Part shown: piece after piece, positions 7,214-14,714 of the stretch | Layout: every line of letters begins with the position of its first letter | How positions within the stretch are numbered: position 1 is the stretch's first letter | NCBI GenBank assembly: GCA_944358665.1 | Contig: CALVRP010000007.1 | Coordinates: forward strand, 1 to 15,395 | Direction: 5' to 3' | DNA from: an uncultured Bacilli bacterium | Lineage (GTDB): Bacteria; Bacillota_I; Bacilli_A; RF39; UBA660 | Length of the DNA stretch: 15,395 nt | The notes under the pieces: model-generated | Told to the model about the DNA's origin: nothing | Seen by the model: only the letters and a program-made list of their open reading frames with translations | The model's database searches: none | Made by a program: the position numbers and the translations under genes

Positions 7214-9718
7214 TTAACAATTATTATAAACTATTAATTGATGCTGAGCTCGTGTACATACCACATAATATAAATTCTTTTCTTCTTCTATATAATAGTC
7301 ATCTTTTTTTGTATATACAATAACACTATCAAACTCTAATCCTTTAGCAATATAACTTGGTACCACTACTAAATCTTTAATAAACTTTTTACTTTCTTCA
7401 CTTAATAAAGATATATCTAATTTGTTTTTCAAACTATTATAAATAACTAAAGCTTCCCTATCTTCTTTAGTAATAATAGCAAGTGACTTATAAGTATCTT
7501 TCAATCTATTAATATCATCTATTAGATTAGACATATCATATCTTATTAAGACATCTTTATTATTACTCTTTTTAATAGCATTAACATAATTTAAATTTAA
7601 TATTTTATTAGTATATTCTATTATTTCTTTAGTAGATCTATATGTCTTTTTTAACTCTAAATAATTACTATCATTAAATATATCTTGTAACTCTTCTAGG
7701 CTATCATACTTATGATAAGGATTAATATTTTGATTAATATCCCCTAAAATAGTAAAACTTGCTTTCTTAAACATTTCTTTAATAATTATATATTGCAAAT
7801 AATTATAATCTTGGGCTTCATCTATAACTACCTGTTTAATATAATTATTATAAGGGAAGCCAAATAATTTACCTTTTATATATGATGGCAAAATAGAAAT
7901 TTTATTTTTTTCTATAGTGTTTTTAACAAACATATTTTCGGATGAATTAGTCACAAGCCTTTTATAAAGACTATTCATTTCTTTATCATCTTTTGTAATA
8001 ATAGATATTGTTTGCATACCATCATTTTTCATTTTGTTTAAATCACTAATAATATCATTTATATTATCGCCTTCTCTTTTTAAAATAGGAAAACCATTTT
8101 TACCTCTGATTGAAGTAATATTATTAATGTTTAAAATTTTACTAGCAAATCCGATTATTTCCGAACTAGATCTATATGTCTTATTTAGTTCTATATAATT
8201 AGCCTCATTATCAAAAATTGTTTTTAATTCTTCTAATGATTTATATGTACTATCAGGGTTTATAGCTTGATTGATATCCCCTAATATAGTAAAAAGGGCT
8301 TTAGGAAATATTTTTTTTAATATCCAAAATTGTAAGGGTGAATAATCTTGCGCTTCATCAACAACCACATGTTTAACTTCACTATTATATGGAAAATCAT
8401 TTAATTGAAAATAGATATAGATAATTCCGGTAATATCATCATAATATAATTTATTACCTTCTCTAGTAATATTTTTTTCATCTAGAAAACCTTTAAAAAT
8501 ATGAATGGGGTCAAGATCAATATTTATTTTTTCATTTAAAATATTTTTAATCTTTGTTTTATATTTTTTTAAAGGAACATTAATACTATGACAAATGTAT
8601 TCGGCAATTTTTTCTATTCTTTCGGTAAAAGGCAATTTTTTATACTTAACCATTAATAATTCATTTAATTCAAAATGATTAAAATAAAAGCCATTTAAAG
8701 TAATTCCACTTTTAAAAATATGTTTTTTTAAATAACTTCCAAGATATTCATCTAACTCTTCTTTTGTATATACATTCTTTACGATACTACCATTTCTTAA
8801 TTCATCGTATTTACGTTTTAAGAATTCCGAAAAAGTTTCAATCTTTTTATATTTTTTTAAATATGTTTTAACGATATCACCAAAAGTAGTATTTAAAACA
8901 TTTTCTTCACCTAGTTCAGGTAAAACATCAGAAATATATTCAGAAAAAACATTATTAGGAGAAAAAATCAAAATATTATTAGAAGTTAAATCTTTTTCTT
9001 TATATAATAAATAAGCAATACGATGTAAGGCAACTGAAGTTTTACCACTACCGGCAATACCTTGAACAATTAAATATTTATCTTTAGTATTCCTAATAAC
9101 GGCATTTTGTTCTTTCTGAATTGTCGTAACAATGTTTTTCATTTTATCAGTTGAATGAGAAGATAAAACTTCTTGCAATACCTCATCATCAATATTAATA
9201 TCGTTTTCAATAATTCTTTTTAATTTACCATCTTCGATTTTATATTGTCTTCTTAAGGTGATCTCACCATCTATCATTCCCATTGGCGCTTCATAGCTAG
9301 CTTTTCCAACAGTATAGTCATAAAAAAGGCTAGAAATTGGAGCTCGCCAATCAAATATATAATTTTTATTTTCATTATTAAGACCATATAAACCTATATA
9401 TACATTAATTGTTTCGTCATGTAATTTAAAATCTATCCTGCCAAAATAAGCCTTATCTAATATTTTTTCATATTTAAATACTTTCTTTATTTTTTCATTA
9501 GTAACTTCTACTTTAGCATCGGTATCATTTAATAAATTACCATACTCAAGTTCACTTAAGCTTTTACAATCATTCCATATGTATTTTTTTAATTCAAAAA
9601 TTTCCTGTTTCTCTTTGGTAATTTTAACATCGATTTCATCAATTAACTTTTTTGCAACTTTTTTTACTTCGCTTAAATATTTTTCTTCCTCTTTTAATGA
9701 ATTAGTACTAATATTCAT
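7214..9718 (-). CDS. HelD-type helicase with duplicated motif II-IV block
   Basis: 834 residues from ATG 9716-9718, which has an AGGTGATG ribosome site. A longer frame opening at 9748 places that site inside coding sequence and is less likely. The N-terminal arm, YFGRIDFKLHD, YIFDWRAPISSLFY, Walker A GIAGSGKT (220-227) and ALHRIAYLLY match the first HelD closely. Motif II, LGDINQ and TYRS then occur twice (about 442-613 and 621-789), followed by a single motif V/VI end (AKGLEFD, VVCTRAQH). It is about 140 residues longer than its neighbour. The second block ends in a C-terminus nearly identical to the first HelD. This suggests fusion of two HelD paralogues by recombination in the PSYI/FPYN region. 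Whether the motor still works is unclear. It lies just upstream of the peptide operon on the same strand. Confidence 0.85.
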   Translation of the reverse strand: MNISTNSLKEEEKYLSEVKKVAKKLIDEIDVKITKEKQEIFELKKYIWNDCKSLSELEYGNLLNDTDAKVEVTNEKIKKVFKYEKILDKAYFGRIDFKLHDETINVYIGLYGLNNENKNYIFDWRAPISSLFYDYTVGKASYEAPMGMIDGEITLRRQYKIEDGKLKRIIENDINIDDEVLQEVLSSHSTDKMKNIVTTIQKEQNAVIRNTKDKYLIVQGIAGSGKTSVALHRIAYLLYKEKDLTSNNILIFSPNNVFSEYISDVLPELGEENVLNTTFGDIVKTYLKKYKKIETFSEFLKRKYDELRNGSIVKNVYTKEELDEYLGSYLKKHIFKSGITLNGFYFNHFELNELLMVKYKKLPFTERIEKIAEYICHSINVPLKKYKTKIKNILNEKINIDLDPIHIFKGFLDEKNITREGNKLYYDDITGIIYIYFQLNDFPYNSEVKHVVVDEAQDYSPLQFWILKKIFPKALFTILGDINQAINPDSTYKSLEELKTIFDNEANYIELNKTYRSSSEIIGFASKILNINNITSIRGKNGFPILKREGDNINDIISDLNKMKNDGMQTISIITKDDKEMNSLYKRLVTNSSENMFVKNTIEKNKISILPSYIKGKLFGFPYNNYIKQVVIDEAQDYNYLQYIIIKEMFKKASFTILGDINQNINPYHKYDSLEELQDIFNDSNYLELKKTYRSTKEIIEYTNKILNLNYVNAIKKSNNKDVLIRYDMSNLIDDINRLKDTYKSLAIITKEDREALVIYNSLKNKLDISLLSEESKKFIKDLVVVPSYIAKGLEFDSVIVYTKKDDYYIEEEKNLYYVVCTRAQHQLIVYNNC
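7224..7354. repeat. Direct repeat copy 2 (3' part of the second HelD gene)
   Basis: Partner of 1847-1977; gap-free, 10 mismatches in 131 bases, same orientation. Silent as well as replacement differences are seen, so the copies have begun to diverge. Recent gene duplication or gene conversion between the two HelD genes would explain it. Confidence 0.85.
7352..8395 (-). repeat. Intragenic tandem duplication of a helicase block within the second HelD
   Basis: Two in-frame units, about 8395-7880 and 7858-7352, each encode roughly 170 residues. Each runs from FPYN through DEAQDY, TILGDINQ and KTYRS to PSYI. The units are clearly homologous but not identical (for example YSPLQFWILKKIF against YNYLQYIIIKEMF). 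A six-codon junction (KGKLFG) joins them. The reading frame is preserved throughout. Confidence 0.88.
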
Positions 9719-9817
9719 AACATCACCTGTTAAATAATATTTTAACACATTTATAAACTTTATAAAACGTTTTTAAACGACAAATTATTCAAAAAATAAT
9801 GCAAAACAGTAGTCATA

Positions 9818-9876
9818 ATTTTCAAACAAAAACGAGTCTAATCATAAGATTAAACCCGTAATTATCATAATGGGCG
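9818..9876. repeat. Diverged copy of the tRNA-His 3' end plus terminator (att-like scar)
   Basis: Aligns with 14435-14495 over 61 columns, with 2 mismatches and 2 single-base gaps. It includes the whole tRNA-His terminator and, at 9871-9876, the last bases of the tRNA (CGCCCA on the minus strand). Weak similarity to the tRNA acceptor end seems to go on a few bases (CCACAATCGCCCA against CCACACAGCGCCCCA). It is either a degenerate attachment site left by an insertion beside tRNA-His, or the remains of a duplicated tRNA gene. Confidence 0.75.
9832..9859 (-). terminator. Leftward rho-independent terminator copied from the tRNA-His terminator
   Basis: A 12-base stem, ACGGGTTTAATC with GATTAGACTCGT (two G-T pairs), a TTAT loop and a TTTTTG run after it on the minus strand. 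It would stop leftward transcription from the decayed gene or restriction operon before the HelD gene. Confidence 0.75.
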
Positions 9877-9971
9877 ATTGTGGTCATTTTTTACAAATAT
9901 AAGGTAAAAATCGATTCCTTATAGTGTATGTTTGCTATATTTGGTGAAAATTGCAAAGATAAAATTATATG

Positions 9972-10566
9972 TTATATTTTCTTTCTTTTTATATAATTTA
10001 AAAACTTTTCGAAAAATTCAGTTGTGTAGAATATATTGCCCATATAGCCTAAATAGTTTCCAATAATTTCTTTGCAAAATCCCGTTCTTGAAATACTTGT
10101 CATAATTCTATCTAACTCATCATTTTCAATTTTAAATTTATTTTTAATTATTGTTTTAAACTTATTATATCTTTATGTGTTTATACCACCATTATCTTGT
10201 AAAATTTTCCTCACACCATGCAATTCTTTTAATATTTCAATTTTTCTATTTGGCATATTCCCAATATGCTGTAAATATTCATCATATAAATCTGTATCAT
10301 CATTATGCTTTTTAATTATAAAATAATTACAGAATAAATTACAAATATATTTTTCTTTTTTTATTTGTAAATCTTATCATTACCTCCTGTGTCTTTGCAA
10401 ATTAAATCAAAAATGTTATTCCATCTATTTTTTTATCAATACTTAGTTTTGATATAATTTTACTCTTCCTTATATAAGTTGGTTTATTATAACATAAATT
10501 ATATAATTTATAAATATACATTGGAAATCTTAATAACAAAAAAATTCTTTTAATATTAAAGTACAT
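9972..10566 (-). pseudogene. Decayed gene of unknown function downstream of the S subunit
   Basis: No intact frame covers this stretch, but long coding-like pieces line up on the minus strand. The first is open from ATG 10564-10566 (overlapping the S-subunit stop) for 54 codons, with MYFNIKRIFLLLRFPMYIYK at its start. A shift near an A run leads to NRWNNIFDLICKDTGGNDKI. A second shift near 10365 leads to EKYICNLFCNYF, then HIGNMPNRKIEILKELHGVR, an in-frame TAA at 10173-10175, and finally IMTSISRTGFCKEIIGNYLG, ending at 9972. At least two frameshifts and one stop make it a pseudogene, unless it is two genes. I do not recognise the family. It may have been a fourth gene of the restriction operon. 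An AGGAGG at 10383-10388 lies inside the coding-like frame and is probably not a ribosome site. Confidence 0.5.
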
Positions 10567-11602
10567 CACCATAATGAAGATTACTTATATAACTTTCCAT
10601 AAAATCCCAATCAGGAATGTAACCAGCATCGGAAAATTCTTTTTTATCATCAATTATAAATAAACCTTTATTATCTTTTTTTGCTGGAAGATATATATAT
10701 GTTGTATATACCTTATTGTTTTTTGGCTTTCTACCATATGACCATTTATACTTTTCCTGTTTCAAAATAGTACAGATAAATATTGCCACTTTAGGATTCA
10801 AATATTTACTATATAAAATGTCGACATCTGTTGATATTGCGATTCTTTCTTGATGATAAAACGAATCGAAGCACCCACCATTAGTAGAAACTGTTATACA
10901 ATTTCCATCAATTGATTTTTCATTAACATAAGAGGATACACCATTATTCAATCCCGTCGCAGAAACAAAAGGGATGATTCCCTCTGTATCTGGTATACTA
11001 GAATATTTTTTTACATCGACTTTTTTAAATATTCTACCAATTTTAAAGCATCTCCAATTATTAAAATCAATTGGTTCGTTTTTAGTTTTTATATTTTTTG
11101 TTGTTAATGGCTTATAATGCATCCGCTTTATAATTCTTTCCATTTCTAGAAAATCAGGTTGTTCATTCTCATCACAAGGTATAAAAAGCATTGTATCCTT
11201 AATTAAATCTTTAATAAAAGCTCTACCATAAGAATATCTAAACCTTTCTTTATTTAATAGAGTTTCAAAAAATAAACCAGTAAATTCATTCATCCATGAT
11301 GCCCTAATAACAACAATATGATCTCCTGCAACAAATGGATCTCTTTGATAGGACACTGTGGCCGTGGTGTCACCAACAACTAGTGCATTACCAAATTCAA
11401 TTCCATCTAAATTATTTTCTACAACAAATGCTTCTACAGAATTGTTGTGTTCTGTTCTTGTAACATATGGAATTGTGTTGTCTGTCGGATACTTAGAAAA
11501 CTCCAATTCATCTTTGCTATATGCCTTTGCTTTATAAATATTCTCTTCATGAATTAAATCTCCAAATCTAACTTTTTTCCACGTGCTTGTGTTAAGATTC
11601 AT
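10556..11602 (-). CDS. Restriction-modification specificity (S/B) subunit
   Basis: 348 residues from ATG 11600-11602. A GTG at 11611 lies on the AAGGTG ribosome site and is less likely. The protein is two similar halves, the layout of type I S subunits with two target recognition domains. WKKVRFGDL (8-16) pairs with WRCFKIGRIF (183-192), IPYVTRT (44-50) with IPFVSATGLNNGV (210-222), and YSYGRAF (123-129) with WSYGRKP (288-293). Each half ends in a dispersed helical spacer (DFLEMERII, DWDFMESYI). It recognises the two halves of a split DNA target and gives sequence specificity to the methylase/nuclease. Its start overlaps the methylase stop by 11 bases, so the two are co-translated. Length is close to the BcgI B subunit and shorter than typical HsdS (about 400). 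Confidence 0.85.
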   Translation of the reverse strand: MNLNTSTWKKVRFGDLIHEENIYKAKAYSKDELEFSKYPTDNTIPYVTRTEHNNSVEAFVVENNLDGIEFGNALVVGDTTATVSYQRDPFVAGDHIVVIRASWMNEFTGLFFETLLNKERFRYSYGRAFIKDLIKDTMLFIPCDENEQPDFLEMERIIKRMHYKPLTTKNIKTKNEPIDFNNWRCFKIGRIFKKVDVKKYSSIPDTEGIIPFVSATGLNNGVSSYVNEKSIDGNCITVSTNGGCFDSFYHQERIAISTDVDILYSKYLNPKVAIFICTILKQEKYKWSYGRKPKNNKVYTTYIYLPAKKDNKGLFIIDDKKEFSDAGYIPDWDFMESYISNLHYGDVL

Positions 11603-13397
11603 ATATATCACCTTTTCTTACAAGATAAGCTATATAATCATTTAAAGTTTGTTGAAAGTCAATCTCAGTTATTTTAGTAAAATCGGTTTCCATATAAGCT
11701 TCTGCCAACCACTCATCATCTGCATCTACAATTTTGTTTACGGACATGCCAGCTCTTGATTCTCTCTTAAAATACAAGTCTAACCATTCAGCTTCTATTT
11801 GTTTCCAAATATTTGGTGTTCTTTCAACTCTACCAAGGTTTTTTTTCTTTATTAACCCATCGTCTTTAAAATAGCCAAAAAACGTTTCTTTAATTGGAGC
11901 ATCTTTATGTCTAATACCCAAATTAAAAACCATGCAACATGCTATTGAGCTAGCACCTGGATAAAACATTTCATTTGGAAAAGAAAAGACAGCATCTAAA
12001 TTATGCTCTTTAAGCATTTTTCTTTTGAATCTCTTTATATCCTCAGAATTACCTATCGCACATTGCATAGGCAATAATACAGCTAACTTTCCTGTTTTAA
12101 CTTTTGACGCAATATAATAAACATAGTGAAAACCCTTAGATGGATCAGATTTTGTATCCTTGCTCCATTCTTTAACATAATCTGGATTACAATATTTTCT
12201 TTGACCATTATATGGCGGATTCATTAATACAATATTAATGTTTGCATTTTCAAATTCATTTCGTTCAAAACAAGAACCTAACACAATATTAGAATTTCCA
12301 TCTCCATGTATCAACATGTTAGTTGTTGACAAACCAAATGCTGTCTCATCTGCTTCAATTCCATAAATTTGATTTTTTTTAACCATTATTCTTTCTTCAT
12401 CAGTGTCACAATCATCCAAAGCGTCTGTTAAAGCTCTTACTAAAAATGCGCCAGAACCACAACACGGATCCAAAACTCTTGAATTTCTATTAACGCCAAC
12501 AACCTTACTCATAAAATGAACTATATGATCAGGAGTAAAGGCTTGATTCTTATCTTTCTTACCAACGTATTTATTAAAAGTTGTAAAAAATAAATTTAGT
12601 AAATCTTGTCCCATTGTGCTTTTGTCATTTATAGAAGGTAATATTTTTGTTTTTATTGTATTTAACACATCTCTAAATTCATTATCTCTAAGTTCCCTAA
12701 CGTCTTGTGAATCTAATACTTTGTTTTTCAAAATTGTTAATTTGGACGCTTTATTTAAATCTTTATCTAACAAATCAGTTAGTATCTCTTCAATGCCTGC
12801 TGTAATTTGTTTAGTTGTTAGTCCTTCATATTTCAAACCATTTTTAAGTGATAATAAACACGTGCCAACAAATTGACTTCTAATCTTTTCATCAACTCCA
12901 TATTTATGTAATGTTTCATTTAAGGCATAAGTATTTTGTATTAATGACATTTTATCATTTTTTGTCGAATGAAAAATATCATAATATTCTTCCATTGTTT
13001 TTAGTGTTCTTTCTTTTTTATCTTCATTGTTTAAGGTAATTGTACAGGTATTATCTGTCCAAACCATAATATCATCGTTTAATGTACTAGATAATATGGC
13101 GATAATATTGTTTCCTGTTAACTCTCTTTCATATATGGCATATTGCTGCAACTGTTCCATATGTGCTCCAAGTTCACTGTCTTTCAATTTTTGTTTAGTT
13201 TCAACTAAAACGCTAACATCATTCATAACAAAACGAATATCTAAGGTTTGATATGTTCTTCTAGAACCATCAACTAGAAAATCTGTATAATTTTTCCCAA
13301 CATTCTTTAAACCTTTTCCATAACTGAATTCATCATTTTCAATATTGCTCTTTAAATATTTTCTTCCTATTTTTGAAATTATATCTGTTCGTATCAT
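11592..13397 (-). CDS. Nuclease-adenine methyltransferase fusion, BcgI-A-like (type IIB/IIG)
   Basis: 601 residues. The N-terminus is a PD-(D/E)XK-like nuclease: D53 (TLDIRF), E66-T-K68 (VLVETKQK) and Q82 to Y86. After a helical linker comes a gamma-class N6-adenine methylase. QAFTPDHIV (285-293) is the S-adenosylmethionine motif X region, DPCCGSGAF (310-318) is motif I, and NPPY (393-396) is the catalytic motif IV. Type I HsdM proteins lack the nuclease, and no HsdR is adjacent. With a two-TRD S subunit next door, this matches BcgI-like systems, in which an RM subunit plus a specificity subunit methylate a bipartite site and cut on both sides of it. The gene overlaps the RHH gene by ATGA at 13394-13397. 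The system class is inferred from architecture. Confidence 0.83.
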   Translation of the reverse strand: MIRTDIISKIGRKYLKSNIENDEFSYGKGLKNVGKNYTDFLVDGSRRTYQTLDIRFVMNDVSVLVETKQKLKDSELGAHMEQLQQYAIYERELTGNNIIAILSSTLNDDIMVWTDNTCTITLNNEDKKERTLKTMEEYYDIFHSTKNDKMSLIQNTYALNETLHKYGVDEKIRSQFVGTCLLSLKNGLKYEGLTTKQITAGIEEILTDLLDKDLNKASKLTILKNKVLDSQDVRELRDNEFRDVLNTIKTKILPSINDKSTMGQDLLNLFFTTFNKYVGKKDKNQAFTPDHIVHFMSKVVGVNRNSRVLDPCCGSGAFLVRALTDALDDCDTDEERIMVKKNQIYGIEADETAFGLSTTNMLIHGDGNSNIVLGSCFERNEFENANINIVLMNPPYNGQRKYCNPDYVKEWSKDTKSDPSKGFHYVYYIASKVKTGKLAVLLPMQCAIGNSEDIKRFKRKMLKEHNLDAVFSFPNEMFYPGASSIACCMVFNLGIRHKDAPIKETFFGYFKDDGLIKKKNLGRVERTPNIWKQIEAEWLDLYFKRESRAGMSVNKIVDADDEWLAEAYMETDFTKITEIDFQQTLNDYIAYLVRKGDIYES

Positions 13398-13576
13398 TTT
13401 TTTTCACTCCCACTACTTTTATTTATTTTTTCCTCTATCGCCTCAATAACAAATTTATTAATGCTATAACCTCTATTTTTTCTTTTTGTTAAGTGAACAA
13501 TGTCACTAACCTTTTCATAAAGTTCTGATGGCATTCTTAAAGGAATAGGAACTCTTTCTTCTTTTTTTTCTTTCAT
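13394..13576 (-). CDS. Ribbon-helix-helix (CopG/Arc-type) small DNA-binding protein
   Basis: 60 residues, first gene of the restriction operon, with a GAGGG ribosome site. After a basic start, RVPIPLRMP (8-16) is the likely beta strand. Helix A (SELYEKVSDIVHLTK) and the YSINKFVIEAIEEKI helix B follow, the classic RHH pattern. RHH proteins bind short palindromes as dimers and often repress their own operon. Two identical 14-base palindromes cover its promoter, which fits autoregulation. This is the control-protein position in many restriction operons and delays nuclease expression in a new host. TGA here is a real stop, coupled to the next ATG. Confidence 0.78.
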   Translation of the reverse strand: MKEKKEERVPIPLRMPSELYEKVSDIVHLTKRKNRGYSINKFVIEAIEEKINKSSGSEKK

Positions 13577-13592
13577 ATAATCCCTCTTTAAT

Positions 13593-13630
13593 TTATGATA
13601 TCATAATATCTTAATATTATGATATCATAA
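13593..13630. promoter_or_regulatory. Twin 14-base palindromic operator
   Basis: The perfect palindrome TTATGATATCATAA occurs at 13593-13606 and again at 13617-13630, 24 bases centre to centre, with an AT linker. One copy overlaps the -10 box and the other the likely transcription start. It is probably the binding site of the RHH protein, with two dimers on nearby helix faces. Confidence 0.82.
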
Positions 13631-13647
13631 ATTACAAGTTTAATCAA
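13619..13647 (-). promoter_or_regulatory. Promoter of the restriction-modification operon
   Basis: Read leftward: -35 TTGATT (13642-13647), 17-base spacer, -10 TATCAT (13619-13624). The -10 lies inside the upstream palindrome, so a protein bound there would block RNA polymerase directly. Confidence 0.7.
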
Positions 13648-13783
13648 GAGATTTAAATCTTTTCCATATACAATTTTGTGGGGGTAATTAAAAAAAGAAA
13701 CGCACAGAAGCTGTACAATAAAATTTATAATAATGTATAACACTTCCTAAGTGATTTATTTGTTATTAAAGGAGGTATTGTAA

Positions 13784-14300
13784 ATGGCAAATTATTGTCA
13801 TCTATCTTACGAAGATGGATTAAATGATAATATTTTTATTAATTAAATTGCTAAAGAAATAAATAGATCTCATTCTACTATTTTAAAAGAATTGATAGAA
13901 ATAAGATATACCCTAAAACTTACGGTATTTATAAAAACAACAATTATGATAGAGATACATCTTGTGAAAGATTATCTAACACATCTTTTCTTTGTCGCTG
14001 TTATAAAGCTAGAAGAGGTCGTCGAAAATAAAGATTTACTTATTATGATAAACGTGCTAATGATTCATATAAAAAAACAAAAGTAAAGCTCGTAAAGGAA
14101 TTAATTTGACTCCAGAAGAAGTATATGAAATTAATAAGGTCCTTACTCCTATTGTTAAAAAAGGATAAACTATTAATCATTTATATATCAATCACCCTGG
14201 CATTTCAGACTTCTCTAAAGCCTCCTTTTATAATTTATTTGATAATATTTTTTATTTACATAGATATGGTGCTTATGACATTTATAATAAACGTAATCAT
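13784..14300 (+). pseudogene. Broken, truncated IS30-family transposase
   Basis: A good AAAGGAGG ribosome site precedes MANYCHLSYEDGLNDN, the usual IS30 opening. A stop (TAA, 13844-13846) is followed in frame by IAKEINRSHSTILKEL, the helix-turn-helix typical of this family. A frame change near 13895 continues with KTYGIYKNNN and then SFLCRCYKARRGRR, matching the family's Cys-containing region. Further shifts and stops lead to LTPEEVYEINKVLTPIVKKG (14104-14163) and INHLYINHPG. The C-terminal DDE catalytic domain is not found, and the right boundary is approximate. No clear terminal inverted repeats are seen. It is a dead remnant beside the tRNA, and its presence supports this stretch being an insertion-prone spot. 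From 14301 to 14434 I see only AT-rich sequence, perhaps further transposase remains. Confidence 0.72.
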
Positions 14301-14434
14301 TTTTTATTGTCGATCGTCCTTCTATTTGCCATTAAAATATGGCAGTTTGAACAATATGATTTTTCTAAGAATAAGTAGTAAATGGTTCTTGTGGAATTTT
14401 ATTATTATTAAAAATTAAGTATGCATCACCATTT

Positions 14435-14495
14435 ATTTTCAAACAAAAACGAGCCTAATCAATAAGATTAAACTCGTAATTATCATAATGGGGCG
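14435..14495. repeat. tRNA-His 3' end plus terminator (reference copy of the att-like repeat)
   Basis: Intact partner of 9818-9876. It covers the terminator and the last seven bases of tRNA-His. If an element inserted here, the interval 9877-14434 would be the insert. Confidence 0.7.
14449..14477 (-). terminator. tRNA-His terminator
   Basis: On the minus strand the stem ACGAGTTTAATC pairs with GATTAGGCTCGT (two G-T pairs), followed by TTTTTGTTTG. It begins 12 bases after the tRNA 3' end. Confidence 0.85.
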
Positions 14496-14565
14496 CTGTG
14501 TGGGAATCGAACCCACGCATGTCGGAACCACAATCCGATGTGTTAACCACTTCACCAACAACGCC
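14489..14565 (-). tRNA. tRNA-His (GTG anticodon)
   Basis: A complete cloverleaf of 77 bases with encoded CCA (14489-14491). The acceptor strand GCGTTGT pairs with ACAGCGC (one G-U). The anticodon loop is TTGTGGT on stem TCGGA/TCCGA, and the T arm is GTGGG TTCGATT CCCAC. An extra 5' G (position -1, base 14565) faces C73, the identity mark of bacterial tRNA-His. All stems pair, so it should be functional. Confidence 0.97.
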
Positions 14566-14579
14566 ATATGACAATATAT

Positions 14580-14608
14580 ATTGTAGCAAATTCTTTTATC
14601 TTTGACAA
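14580..14608 (-). promoter_or_regulatory. Promoter of tRNA-His
   Basis: Read leftward: -35 TTGTCA (14603-14608), 17-base spacer, -10 TACAAT (14580-14585), each one base from consensus. It lies 14 bases before the tRNA. Confidence 0.85.
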
Positions 14609-14714
14609 GGCTATATCCTAAATTTACCCAATAAAGTACTAATTTATTAAAATTAGGCAACTATCTATACTAGTTTAAATCACTAACATAACATAAACCA
14701 GAGGAGGGTAAATT

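Noticed and set aside
9898..9923. 7-base hairpin (TATAAGG/CCTTATA) as a terminator
   Set aside because: The loop is 12 bases long and no T run follows on either strand; likely chance in AT-rich DNA.
10072..10326. Rightward open frame of 84 codons in the gap left of the S subunit
   Set aside because: No ribosome site and Leu/Ile/Phe-rich antisense character; the opposite strand holds recognisable coding-like pieces of a decayed gene.
10378..10388. AGGAGG followed by ATG as a start for a small gene
   Set aside because: Only two bases separate the motif and the ATG, the frame closes after 13 codons, and the motif falls within a coding-like stretch (TGGN).
13394..13396. Possibility of a Mollicutes-type code with TGA read as tryptophan
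   Set aside because: TGA ends the RHH gene in an ATGA overlap with the methylase start, and tryptophans in the recognised proteins use TGG.
14125..14418. Rightward open frame of 97 codons near the tRNA
   Set aside because: Wrong frame of the broken IS30 transposase; the frame with LTPEEVYEINKV matches the family.
14439..14660. Leftward open frame of 73 codons
   Set aside because: It runs through the tRNA-His gene, its promoter and its terminator, so it is not a protein gene.
14660..14714. Sporulation sigma-factor promoter before the CotJA/B gene
   Set aside because: CATAACAT near 14689 only loosely resembles a sigma-E -10 box, and no convincing partner box is seen at the right distance.
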